Made by a program: the position numbers and the translations under genes. Below, piece after piece: positions 50,952 through 58,744 of a stretch of 64,000 nt of DNA. Source of the stretch: Streptococcus gallolyticus subsp. gallolyticus DSM 16831 (lineage in GTDB: Bacteria; Bacillota; Bacilli; Lactobacillales; Streptococcaceae); contig NZ_CP018822.1 of NCBI RefSeq assembly GCF_002000985.1, positions 948,001 to 1,012,000 on the forward strand, written 5' to 3'. The notes beneath the pieces are model-generated. The model saw nothing but the letters and a program-made list of their open reading frames with translations. It made no database searches and had not been told where the DNA came from. Each line of letters opens with the position of its first letter. Within the stretch, counting starts at the first letter, position 1.

Positions 50952-51812
50952 ATGACAAAAGATGTTATGTTAGTAACAGGTGCTGGGCAAATTTCAATGG
51001 CGATTGCACGCCGCATGGGATATGGTAAAAAAATTGTTTTAGGTGACCGTTCGATTGATAATGCCAAAGCAATTGCTAAGACCTTAACAGAAGCTGGTTT
51101 TGATGTCGTGACATTTGAAATGGATTTGTCATCACGTCAGTCAATTAAAGAGATGATTGCTTATGCGCAAACTTTTGGTGACATTAAGTATTTGGTTAAT
51201 GGTGCAGGTGTTTCGCCATCGCAAGCTTCGATTGAAACCGTGCTAAAAGTTGACCTTTACGGAACATCTGTTTTATTAGAAGAAGTTGGAAAAGTCATTG
51301 CAAAAGGCGGTGCAGGTGTCACTATTTCTAGCCAATCAGGTCACCGTATGCCTGCTTTGACTGCTGAACAAGACCTGGCACTTGCCATGACACCAACGGA
51401 AGAATTGTTGACACTTGATTTTCTACAAGAAAATAAGATTGAAAATAGCCTCCATGCTTACCAATTGGCAAAACGTGCCAATGAAAAACGTACCATGTAC
51501 GAAGCCGTTCGTTGGGGAGAACGTGGTGCCAGAATTAACGATATTGCACCAGGAATTATTGTTACGCCACTTGCTATTGACGAATTCAATGGTATTCGAG
51601 GCGATTTCTACAAAAATATGTTTGCCAAATCACCAGCTGGACGTCCTGGAACAGCAGATGAAGTGGCAGATGTCGCTGAATTGCTCATGAGTGAACGTGC
51701 GCAGTTCATCACTGGCTCAACCTTCCTTATCGACGGTGGCGCAACAGCTTCTTATTTCTATGGACCATTAAATCCAAATACCGAAACTGGTATGGCAGAA
51801 GGAAAAGATTAA
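50952..51812 (+). CDS. Short-chain dehydrogenase/reductase
   Basis: 286 residues. NAD(P)-binding VTGAGQISMAIARR, catalytic Ser in TISSQSGHR and YQLAK (Tyr-x3-Lys), C-terminal SDR motif FITGSTFLIDGGATASY. Asp/Arg in GDRSIDNA after strand 2 leaves cofactor choice open. Gap of 22 bases from the CMD gene, AGGAGG site. Substrate unknown. Confidence 0.88.
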   Translation: MTKDVMLVTGAGQISMAIARRMGYGKKIVLGDRSIDNAKAIAKTLTEAGFDVVTFEMDLSSRQSIKEMIAYAQTFGDIKYLVNGAGVSPSQASIETVLKVDLYGTSVLLEEVGKVIAKGGAGVTISSQSGHRMPALTAEQDLALAMTPTEELLTLDFLQENKIENSLHAYQLAKRANEKRTMYEAVRWGERGARINDIAPGIIVTPLAIDEFNGIRGDFYKNMFAKSPAGRPGTADEVADVAELLMSERAQFITGSTFLIDGGATASYFYGPLNPNTETGMAEGKD

Positions 51813-51851
51813 ATGATTGGTTGAAAGGCAATATTTTACAGGGAGAAAGCA

Positions 51852-53036
51852 ATGAATGATTTTCAATTTCAAAACACAACCAAGGTATACTTTGGTAAAC
51901 ATCAACTTCAGCATTTACACCAAGAAGTCTTGAAATATGGACAGAAGGTGCTGATTGCTGACGGTGGTGAGTTTATTCGTCAATCCCCACTCTATGCACA
52001 GGTACTAAAAGAACTAACCGATAATGGTATTCAGATTTTTGAACTTGGTAGTGTTGAGCCTAACCCGAGACATACAACGGTTAATAGAGGGGTGAAACTT
52101 TGTAAGGGAAATAACATTCAAACGGTACTGGCTGTTGGTGGTGGCTCAACCATTGATTGTTGTAAAGCCATTGCTGCCACAAGTTGTACAGATGAGGATG
52201 ATGTGTGGACGCTGATTGAGAAAAGAGAGCCAATTAATCAAGCGCTAGCTGTTATTGCGATGCCAACAATAGCGTCAACAGGTAGTGAAATGGATAAATC
52301 TTGTGTCATTGCAAATGAGGAATTACACTTGAAAAAAGGTTTGAATGGAGAAGCGATACGACCTAAAGCAGCCTTCTTGAACCCAGAAAATACCTTCACA
52401 GTACCTGCTAGACAAACGGCATGTGGTGGTTTTGATATCATGATGCATTTACTTGATATGAATTATTTTGTCGATAGTGATAAATACCCACTCCAGTTTA
52501 ATGTTGTGGAGACGTTATTAAGAACAATCAGAGAACAACTTCCTATTGCTTTAAGAGAACCAGAAAATTATGAAGCTAGAGCGACCTTGTTATGGGGAGC
52601 AAGCTGGGCATTGAATAGTTTTTGTACAAGTGGCTTTAAGACAGCACCCAGTAATCATGGTTTAGAACAATTCTCAGCATTTTATGACCAAACGCATGGC
52701 TTAGGGTTAGCCTTAGTTGTAACAAAATGGATGACGTATTTATTAGAAAAAGACCCAACGGTAGCTCCAGATTTTGCTAGGCTTGGAACTAATGTTTTAG
52801 GCTGCCAGCCAGTTGATGATGTTATCGAAGGTGCTAAAAATGCTATTAAAGCCTTTGATGCCTTTATCGTTAATGATTTAGGGTTACCACGAACAATGAC
52901 CGAAATTGGCTTGAATGATTCAAAATTATCAGAAATGGCTCACGCTGCTGTCACTGGATATGGTGATGGAACATTAAAAGGTTATCGAGAGCTAACAGAA
53001 GCAGACTGTTTAGCTATTTATAAAATGTGTTTGTAG
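51852..53036 (+). CDS. Iron-containing alcohol dehydrogenase (BdhA/YqhD-like)
   Basis: 394 residues. Cofactor motif VGGGSTIDCCKAIA, metal ligands in GGFDIMMHLLD (Asp, His) and in SNHGLEQFSAFYDQTHGLGLAL (two His). Family members reduce small aldehydes with NAD(P)H. Arginine codon use differs from its neighbours: 8 AGA, 1 AGG, 3 CGA and 1 CGT by my count, whereas the flanking SDR gene uses mainly CGT, suggesting separate acquisition. AGGGAGAAAG precedes ATG 51852; the next gene starts 1 base after the stop. Confidence 0.9.
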   Translation: MNDFQFQNTTKVYFGKHQLQHLHQEVLKYGQKVLIADGGEFIRQSPLYAQVLKELTDNGIQIFELGSVEPNPRHTTVNRGVKLCKGNNIQTVLAVGGGSTIDCCKAIAATSCTDEDDVWTLIEKREPINQALAVIAMPTIASTGSEMDKSCVIANEELHLKKGLNGEAIRPKAAFLNPENTFTVPARQTACGGFDIMMHLLDMNYFVDSDKYPLQFNVVETLLRTIREQLPIALREPENYEARATLLWGASWALNSFCTSGFKTAPSNHGLEQFSAFYDQTHGLGLALVVTKWMTYLLEKDPTVAPDFARLGTNVLGCQPVDDVIEGAKNAIKAFDAFIVNDLGLPRTMTEIGLNDSKLSEMAHAAVTGYGDGTLKGYRELTEADCLAIYKMCL

Positions 53037-53037
53037 A

Positions 53038-53424
53038 ATGGAAAATGGAATATTGTCGGTAGAAGAGATACTTAAAAATCGTTATCGCCAAGTCAACGAT
53101 GCTATGGTCGCAAAGGACACGAAAACCTTGGCTGAATTGATAGCACCTGATTCAGTTCTCGTTCATATGACGGGTTATGTACAATCTGTGAAAGAATGGC
53201 TAGCGCAAATTGAAAGCGAAGAAATGCGCTATTATGCATGGCAAGAAGATGCCATAAAAGCCATTCATATCACTGACAATACAGCCAGTCTTGTTGGGCA
53301 AAGTCGTGTTAAAGCACGAGTTTGGGGAGCAGGACCAGCCACTTGGCGCCTGCAAATTAAAATGGATTTTGAAAAGATTGACGGTGATTGGAAAATTATC
53401 AAACAAAGCGCAAGCACTTACTAG
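53038..53424 (+). CDS. NTF2-like / SnoaL-like (DUF4440-type) protein
   Basis: 128 residues. Cone-shaped NTF2-like fold: ILKNRYRQVNDAMVAKDTKTLAELIAPDSVLVHMTGYVQSVKEW, ending in MDFEKIDGDWKIIKQSAS. The family includes small isomerases and cyclases; no catalytic set was recognised. Starts one base after the ADH stop with no strong site, so probably translationally coupled. Confidence 0.8.
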   Translation: MENGILSVEEILKNRYRQVNDAMVAKDTKTLAELIAPDSVLVHMTGYVQSVKEWLAQIESEEMRYYAWQEDAIKAIHITDNTASLVGQSRVKARVWGAGPATWRLQIKMDFEKIDGDWKIIKQSASTY

Positions 53425-53439
53425 ATTAGAAAGGCAGAT

Positions 53440-54027
53440 ATGATGACAAATGTAGCGATTATTGGTGCAACTGGTTCATTAGGACGCAGTTTGCGTGAAG
53501 AATTAAAAGATAAAGCTGACTACAAGGTAACGCTTTTCTCACGTCGTGCAGAAAGCTTAGCCTTGGCAAGTAATGAAAAAGCTATCAATGGCTCAGCAAC
53601 ATCTGGCAATGATTTAGACAAGGTTTTAGCCGACCAAGATATTGTTTTTGTAGCTCTATCAGGTGATTTACCCAAAATGGCAAGAGAAATCGTTGCTAGT
53701 ATGAAGCGTGTTGGTGTGGCTAGAATTGTCTTTGTCTCATCAATGGGCATTTATGGGGAAGTGGCAGGAGAACCAAAAGGTGTAGTTGCGCCGATTCTTA
53801 AACCATATCGCAAGGCGGCAGACATTGTTGAACAATCAGGACTTGATTACACGATTTTGCGCCCAGGCTGGTTTGACAATGGACAAGATAGCACATGTCA
53901 GATTACGCAAAAAGGTGAGACTTTCTATGGACATGACGTTTCTCGCAAAGCAATCGTGACACTCGTAAAACACATTATTGACCAACCAGAAACTTATCTT
54001 AACACCAGCTTAGGCTTGTATCGTTAA
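53440..54027 (+). CDS. NAD(P)H-binding (NmrA-like atypical SDR) protein
   Basis: 195 residues. GATGSLGRSLREEL dinucleotide-binding start, FSRRAES after strand 2 (NADPH-favouring Arg), IVFVSSMGIYGE, YRKAADIVEQSGLDYTILRPGWF. Acts in the cytosol as a reductase or epimerase-like protein of unknown substrate. Last gene of the redox operon; tandem ATGs 53440/53443 behind AAAGG. A weak hairpin AAAAATCG/CGATTTTT follows at about 54027. Confidence 0.83.
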   Translation: MMTNVAIIGATGSLGRSLREELKDKADYKVTLFSRRAESLALASNEKAINGSATSGNDLDKVLADQDIVFVALSGDLPKMAREIVASMKRVGVARIVFVSSMGIYGEVAGEPKGVVAPILKPYRKAADIVEQSGLDYTILRPGWFDNGQDSTCQITQKGETFYGHDVSRKAIVTLVKHIIDQPETYLNTSLGLYR

Positions 54028-54065
54028 AAAATCGACGATTTTTCAATAAATTTGACGTTTTTTGC

Positions 54066-54096
54066 TTGACTTGGAGTTAGCTCTAAGGTATATACT
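54066..54096 (+). promoter_or_regulatory. MerR-type promoter of the merR-AKR operon (autoregulated)
   Basis: TTGACT (54066-54071), 19-bp spacer with GGAGTTAGCTC, TATACT (54091-54096). Shares CTTGACTTGGAGTTA with the promoter at 32173. Confidence 0.82.
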
Positions 54097-54124
54097 GAGA
54101 GTGAAATAAGAAAGGAGATGACGT

Positions 54125-54517
54125 ATGAATATCAAAAAAGTAAGCGAACAGATAGGAATTTCAGCAGATACCATTCGCTATTATGAACGAATTGGCTTGC
54201 TTCCTCGAGTAACGCGTAATAAATCAGGAGTCCGTGATTTTTCAGAGCGTGACATCGCCACTTTGGAATTTGTTCGTTGTTTCAGAAAAGCAGGCATGAG
54301 CGTTGAATCTTTAATTGAATACATGGCCTTGGTGGAAGAAGGTGACGGAACTGAAGAGGCACGCATGACTTTGCTTGAAGAACAACGTGATAAATTGGCA
54401 GAACGTATTGCTGAATTGCAAAGTGCACATGATAGGCTCAATCACAAAATTGAAAATTATCAAAACATCATCCTCAAAAAAGAACAAGCTCTATTTGAAG
54501 ATGACGAAAATGAGTAA
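54125..54517 (+). CDS. MerR-family regulator of the AdhR/NmlR aldehyde/thiol-stress type
   Basis: 130 residues. Winged helix with ISADTIRYYERIGLLP, and a C-terminal coiled coil. A single Cys at position 52 (FVRCFRKAG) corresponds to the reactive Cys of AdhR and NmlR, which sense aldehydes, quinones or nitrosothiols. There is no metal-binding Cys cluster at the C-terminus. Its promoter has the MerR 19-bp spacer, and three other genes or operons in the window have near-identical promoters. Followed 11 bases later by an aldo-keto reductase gene, the usual partner. Confidence 0.9.
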   Translation: MNIKKVSEQIGISADTIRYYERIGLLPRVTRNKSGVRDFSERDIATLEFVRCFRKAGMSVESLIEYMALVEEGDGTEEARMTLLEEQRDKLAERIAELQSAHDRLNHKIENYQNIILKKEQALFEDDENE

Positions 54518-54528
54518 AGGAGAAGCAA

Positions 54529-55374
54529 ATGGACTACAAAACGTTATCAAATGGCGTTAAAATGCCGATTTTAGGATTTGGTGTGTATCAAGTGCCAGAC
54601 CTTGACGAATGTGAGCGCGTGGTTAGTGATGCGATTTCGGTTGGTTACCGCTCAATTGACACCGCTCAAGCTTATATGAATGAAGAAGCTGTTGGAAATG
54701 CTATCCGCAAGTCTGGTATTGCGCGTGAAGAATTTTTCATCACAACTAAAATTTGGATTAGCAATTATGGCTATGAAAAAGCCAAAGCTTCTCTGGATGC
54801 TTCTTTAGCGAAACTTCAAACAGACTACATTGATTTGGTGCTTTTACATCAACCATTTGGTGATTATTATGGTGCTTATCGTGCCATGGAAGAATATTAT
54901 AAAGCTGGTAAAATCAAAGCAATCGGTATCAGCAATTTTGCACCAGACCGTGTAGCAGATTTGGCTATTTTTGCGGATGTCACTCCAATGGTTAACCAAG
55001 TTGAAACGCACGTTTTCAATCAACAATTAAATGCTCGCAAAACAATGGACGAATATGGTGTTCAAATCGAATCTTGGGGACCATTTGCAGAAGGGCGCAA
55101 TGATTTCTTTACCAATGAAACACTTGTTGCGATTGGACAAAAATATCATAAATCAGCTGCGCAAGTTGCCCTACGTTACTTGATTCAACGTGATGTTATT
55201 GTTATTCCTAAAACAGTTCATAAAAATCGTATGGAACAAAATTTTGATGTCTTTGACTTTGTTTTAACAGATGATGACATGGCAGAAATTTTGAAACTTG
55301 ATATGGGTGAAAGCCAATTCTTCTCACATGCTGACCCTGAAACAGTTAAAATGATTAGCTCGTTTAAGATTTAA
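54529..55374 (+). CDS. Aldo-keto reductase
   Basis: 281 residues, AKR5-like. Catalytic tetrad Asp44, Tyr49, Lys74 and His107 all present (SIDTAQAYMNE, TTKIW, LLHQPFGDYYG), C-terminal IPKTVHKNRMEQN for NADPH binding. Reduces reactive aldehydes or ketones. Co-transcribed with the MerR gene; AAAGGAGAA precedes the ATG. Confidence 0.92.
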   Translation: MDYKTLSNGVKMPILGFGVYQVPDLDECERVVSDAISVGYRSIDTAQAYMNEEAVGNAIRKSGIAREEFFITTKIWISNYGYEKAKASLDASLAKLQTDYIDLVLLHQPFGDYYGAYRAMEEYYKAGKIKAIGISNFAPDRVADLAIFADVTPMVNQVETHVFNQQLNARKTMDEYGVQIESWGPFAEGRNDFFTNETLVAIGQKYHKSAAQVALRYLIQRDVIVIPKTVHKNRMEQNFDVFDFVLTDDDMAEILKLDMGESQFFSHADPETVKMISSFKI

Positions 55375-55377
55375 ATT

Positions 55378-55443
55378 ATGCTTAAAAGGCATAAAACACT
55401 ATGTCAAATAAGTATTTGTTATTAAAAACGAGAAGCGTATAAT
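55378..55443 (+). promoter_or_regulatory. Two-part LysR-type control region of the CMD-cupin operon (copy 3)
   Basis: Element ATGCTTAAAAGGCAT (55378-55392), the exact reverse complement of the element at 32956; 15 bases; box ATAAGTATTTGTTAT (55408-55422), an ATAA/TTAT dyad; -10 TATAAT (55438-55443) 30 bases from the box start. Confidence 0.6.
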
Positions 55444-55476
55444 GGCAGTATAAACCCTATTAAGAAAGGAAAACCA

Positions 55477-55800
55477 ATGACAATTAAACAAACAGCAGGA
55501 CGTGACCAATTGGGTGAATTTGCACCAGAATTTGCACATTTTAATGATGATGTGCTCTTTGGTGAAAACTGGAATAATAACGATATTGATTTAAAAACAC
55601 GCTGTATCATCACAGTTGTGGCACTTATGGCATCAGGTATTACAGACAGCTCACTAAAATTCCATTTGCAAAATGCGAAAGCTAACGGTGTTAGCAAAGA
55701 AGAAATTGCAGCAGTCATTACACACGTGGCTTTCTATGCAGGTTGGCCAAAAGGCTGGGCAGTCTTTAACCTTGCCAAAGAAGTTTGGAACGAAGATTAA
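55477..55800 (+). CDS. Small carboxymuconolactone decarboxylase-family protein
   Basis: 107 residues, a single CMD/AhpD-like domain (NDIDLKTRCIITVVALMASGITDSSLKFHLQNAKANGVSKEE cut here into the family's helices, then ITHVAFYAGWPKGWAVFNLA). The CxxC of AhpD is absent. It resembles each half of the two-domain protein at 50165. ATG 55477 follows AAAGGAAA; a cupin gene follows in the same operon. Confidence 0.85.
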   Translation: MTIKQTAGRDQLGEFAPEFAHFNDDVLFGENWNNNDIDLKTRCIITVVALMASGITDSSLKFHLQNAKANGVSKEEIAAVITHVAFYAGWPKGWAVFNLAKEVWNED

Positions 55801-55822
55801 GAAAGATATGAAAGGATAACAA

Positions 55823-56248
55823 ATGACAGATAAAGCAACTTTTGACAAAGAAAATGTATTCGGACAAGGACAACCAAATGACGCTTTTGCGCAATATTTT
55901 GACGGACAATCATTCTTGAACCCATTGGTTGGTACAGATTCACCGCTTTTCTTGGCGAATGTCACTTTTGAACCTGGTTGTCGCAACCATTGGCATGTTC
56001 ACAATGCTGATAAAGGTGGCGGACAAATTTTGATTTGTACAGCAGGTCAAGGTTGGTATCAAGAAGAAGGCAAAGAAGCTGTTAGCCTTGAACCAGGGAA
56101 AGTTATCGTGATTCCAGCCAATACCAAACATTGGCATGGCGCTAAAAAAGATTCATGGTTTAGCCATATTTCAGTGGAAGTTCCTGGCGAAAACACGTCA
56201 AATACTTGGCTAGAAGCCGTTAGCGACGACGATTACAACGCCCTTTAA
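55823..56248 (+). CDS. Cupin-domain protein
   Basis: 141 residues. Metal-type cupin with NHWHVHNADKGGGQILICTAG (His, His, and a Gln) and IPANTKHWHGAKKD (His). Cupins of this sort next to CMD genes are common in Firmicutes and are thought to act on quinone-like or phenolic compounds; unproven. Gap of 22 bases from the CMD gene. Confidence 0.85.
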   Translation: MTDKATFDKENVFGQGQPNDAFAQYFDGQSFLNPLVGTDSPLFLANVTFEPGCRNHWHVHNADKGGGQILICTAGQGWYQEEGKEAVSLEPGKVIVIPANTKHWHGAKKDSWFSHISVEVPGENTSNTWLEAVSDDDYNAL

Positions 56249-56312
56249 ACTATTCTTTTACAATTACATTTTACTCATACAATCAAAACACAAAACAATC
56301 TCATTTCGCTTA

Positions 56313-56343
56313 ACGCCCAGCTGAAAACGGTTTGGGCGTTTTT
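56313..56343 (+). terminator. Terminator of the CMD-cupin operon
   Basis: AACGCCCA pairs with TGGGCGTT, followed by Ts. Confidence 0.85.
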
Positions 56344-56355
56344 GATGTGACTACC

Positions 56356-56384
56356 GTGACAATTTTATCTAACCATGCTAAACT
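56356..56384 (+). promoter_or_regulatory. Promoter placing transcription start on the ATG of the unknown gene
   Basis: GTGACA (56356-56361), 17-bp spacer ending in TGC, TAAACT (56379-56384). Six bases then separate it from ATG 56391, so the mRNA should be leaderless. Confidence 0.55.
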
Positions 56385-56390
56385 AAATTT

Positions 56391-57260
56391 ATGACTCACA
56401 TCACTCATAAAAGAATTGTGCAAGCTGGTCATTTTTTGCAACTTTTTAAAAATGATTCTCAATTTACAACACCGATTTTTAGAATTGACCACAAGCGAAA
56501 GCACCTTCAATTTGTCATTGTTTTTAAATTGGATAACGACGAGGCATTTTACGTCCTCAATCGTTCAAAACTTGGATATGATCATGAGTTGAAACGTCTC
56601 AAACGTTTTACCAAATCGACACTTTATCAAGGGATTTTATCCGTTCCGCTAAAGGCACGCCAGACGATTCAGATTTTACAAGTGCCAAATGATAGCAAGG
56701 TGGTCAAAGACTATGTGACCTATTACACTCAAACTCAGATTGATGAGATTTTACATGGAAAACCAACTGAAAGCAGTGACGTTTACGACCCATTTCGTGA
56801 TGCACATTCAGCGATTTTTCACAATCTTTCCCAAGCAGAAAAGCTGATGTCTTACGAAGATTACCAAGGAATTCAAGATTTTCATCCTTTTTCAGTAGTG
56901 AAGGACCAAGCTTATGCTTTGACTTGTGCTTACAAAGATCCGATTAAAAAGAAAACAATCCATTTGCAATTAATGGGCTGGTATTATCGTGGTCAGCAAT
57001 TGAAAATCAGTTGGAAGCCAGATAATCAACGCAAAGCACGTTGGCGTTCGTCCCTCGTTGCCATTGATAGAAAGACACGACGCTATTTCTTTCAAGGAAA
57101 TATTTATCACGAAAAGGGAACAGCTCCCGTTTTTCTGGAACAGTTGACCTTTACCTTTCACGATTCTATGCAAAATAGCAGGGCTGCTAAGGCGGAATTC
57201 GCAAGATTTATAAATGCAATCAAGAAACAAGAACGTGCAGCTTTGTTAAAGCTCCGCTGA
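56391..57260 (+). CDS. Unrecognised basic cytosolic protein
   Basis: 289 residues, no signal peptide or membrane segment, rich in Lys/Arg/His/Gln. I do not recognise the family. Two similar beta-rich segments are visible: residues about 25-50 (FRIDHKRKHLQFVIVFKLDNDEAFYV) and about 170-200 (YALTCAYKDPIKKKTIHLQL), suggesting an internal repeat. The end is helical (AKAEFARFINAIKKQER). No Shine-Dalgarno site; promoter geometry suggests a leaderless mRNA. Single gene after a strong terminator. Confidence 0.65.
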   Translation: MTHITHKRIVQAGHFLQLFKNDSQFTTPIFRIDHKRKHLQFVIVFKLDNDEAFYVLNRSKLGYDHELKRLKRFTKSTLYQGILSVPLKARQTIQILQVPNDSKVVKDYVTYYTQTQIDEILHGKPTESSDVYDPFRDAHSAIFHNLSQAEKLMSYEDYQGIQDFHPFSVVKDQAYALTCAYKDPIKKKTIHLQLMGWYYRGQQLKISWKPDNQRKARWRSSLVAIDRKTRRYFFQGNIYHEKGTAPVFLEQLTFTFHDSMQNSRAAKAEFARFINAIKKQERAALLKLR

Positions 57261-57380
57261 AAAGAGGATTTCTTTGACATTACAATTCACTTTTTAGGCT
57301 CACGGATAAACTCCTCACCGGAAATTTTATTTATGCTATAATATTTTCTGACTGAAATCGAAACATTAGAAAGTAACAAA

Positions 57381-57881
57381 ATGACAGAAATTGATATTGA
57401 ACGTTATCATGAACTTGCTCAACAAAAACAAAAAGAGCACCGTAAATTTTTAGCGACACTCAAGAAAAAAGCACCCAAAAATCTTGATAAAATCACTCAA
57501 GAAATCCACACTGAAGTGTTTAATGAGATTGATTGCACCAAATGTGCCAACTGTTGCAAAAGCTTAGGACCGCTTTTTACAGAAGCTGACATCACACGCA
57601 TTTCAAAAGTCTTTCGCATGAAATTGTCTGTTTTTGAAGAAACGTATTTGCGTGTTGATGAAGACGGCGACAAAGTTTTCCAATCTATGCCTTGCCCATT
57701 CTTAGGCGATGATAACCTTTGTACAATCTACGACGTTCGTCCCAAAGCTTGCCGTGAATTTCCACACACCGACCGCAAGAAAATCTACCAAATCAATCAC
57801 TTAACCATTAAAAACACCCTTTTCTGCCCCGCCGCCTATCTCTTTGTCGAAAAACTCAAAGACCGCTTGGAAGGGAAGTAG
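57381..57881 (+). CDS. YkgJ-family cysteine-cluster protein (putative Zn/Fe-binding)
   Basis: 166 residues. Cys-rich motifs CTKCANCCKSLG, MPCPFLGDDNLCTIYDVRPKACREFP and a final Cys (NTLFCPAA) form the CxxCxxCC...C...C...C pattern of YkgJ/UPF0153 proteins, which bind a metal or cluster. Function unknown. Extended -10 TGCTATAAT near 57334-57345. Confidence 0.88.
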   Translation: MTEIDIERYHELAQQKQKEHRKFLATLKKKAPKNLDKITQEIHTEVFNEIDCTKCANCCKSLGPLFTEADITRISKVFRMKLSVFEETYLRVDEDGDKVFQSMPCPFLGDDNLCTIYDVRPKACREFPHTDRKKIYQINHLTIKNTLFCPAAYLFVEKLKDRLEGK

Positions 57882-57886
57882 GAAGA

Positions 57887-57924
57887 ATCCCACTTTAAAA
57901 CCAATTTGAAGTGGGCTTTTTTTG
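57887..57924 (+). terminator. Terminator after the YkgJ-like gene
   Basis: CCCACTT pairs with AAGTGGG, followed by seven Ts. Confidence 0.85.
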
Positions 57925-57968
57925 ATTATGTTGCTTTATATGCTATAATATTTGCCAAAGGAGTTTTC

Positions 57969-58661
57969 ATGACAGCAGATTACCATTACTTATTATTCGA
58001 TTTGGACCACACTTTGCTTGATTTTAATGCGGCAGAGGATGTGGCGTTGACGGAGCTTTTGCAGGAAGCGCGTGTGTCAGATATTCAGGCTTATAAGGAT
58101 TTTTACATTCCCATGAATCGTCAGTTGTGGGATGATTTGAGCCTTAAGAAAATCACCAAAAAAGAGTTGGTCAATACGCGTTTTACAAGACTATTTGCGA
58201 ATTTTGGGCATGAGGTAGATGGGCATGCTTTTGCCAAACGTTACCAAGAATTTCTTAGTCAACAAGGGCAGACTTTAGTTGGTGCAGATAAGTTGCTTGA
58301 TAATCTTAGCCAGCAAGGCTACCGTATTTTTGGAGCAACCAATGGCATTACCAAAATTCAAACAGGGCGCATGGCAAATTCAACGATTAAAGATTATTTT
58401 GAGCATGTTTTCATTTCTGATGAAGTCGGTTACCAAAAGCCAGATAAAGGCTTTTATGATGTCATTGCGGGAGCTATTTCCCAATTCAATCATCAAGAAG
58501 CGCTGATGATTGGTGACAATCTTTTAGCCGATGTCCAAGGTGGCAACAACGCAGGCATTGATACCGTTTGGTACAATCCAGCCCGCAAAGAAAATCATAC
58601 CAAAGCCACTCCAACCTACGTGGTTAAAGATTACCAAGGTTTACTTGAATTATTACGATAA
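57969..58661 (+). CDS. YjjG-like HAD-family nucleotidase
   Basis: 230 residues. HAD motifs I DLDHTLLD, II FGATNG, III/IV QKPDKGFYD and IGDNLLADVQGG: the YjjG group, which dephosphorylates non-canonical pyrimidine nucleotides. ATG 57969 follows AAAGGAG; the longer frame to 57906 runs through the promoter. Confidence 0.88.
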   Translation: MTADYHYLLFDLDHTLLDFNAAEDVALTELLQEARVSDIQAYKDFYIPMNRQLWDDLSLKKITKKELVNTRFTRLFANFGHEVDGHAFAKRYQEFLSQQGQTLVGADKLLDNLSQQGYRIFGATNGITKIQTGRMANSTIKDYFEHVFISDEVGYQKPDKGFYDVIAGAISQFNHQEALMIGDNLLADVQGGNNAGIDTVWYNPARKENHTKATPTYVVKDYQGLLELLR

Positions 58662-58708
58662 TGATAAAAATCAAACCCAGCGTGATACAGTAGAGTTAGA
58701 GTTAACAA

Positions 58709-58744
58709 AAAATCAGCTGAACATTGTGTTTCAGCTGATTTTTA
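58709..58744. terminator. Bidirectional terminator between HAD and Crp/Fnr genes
   Basis: AAATCAGCTGAA pairs perfectly with TTCAGCTGATTT. Confidence 0.88.
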
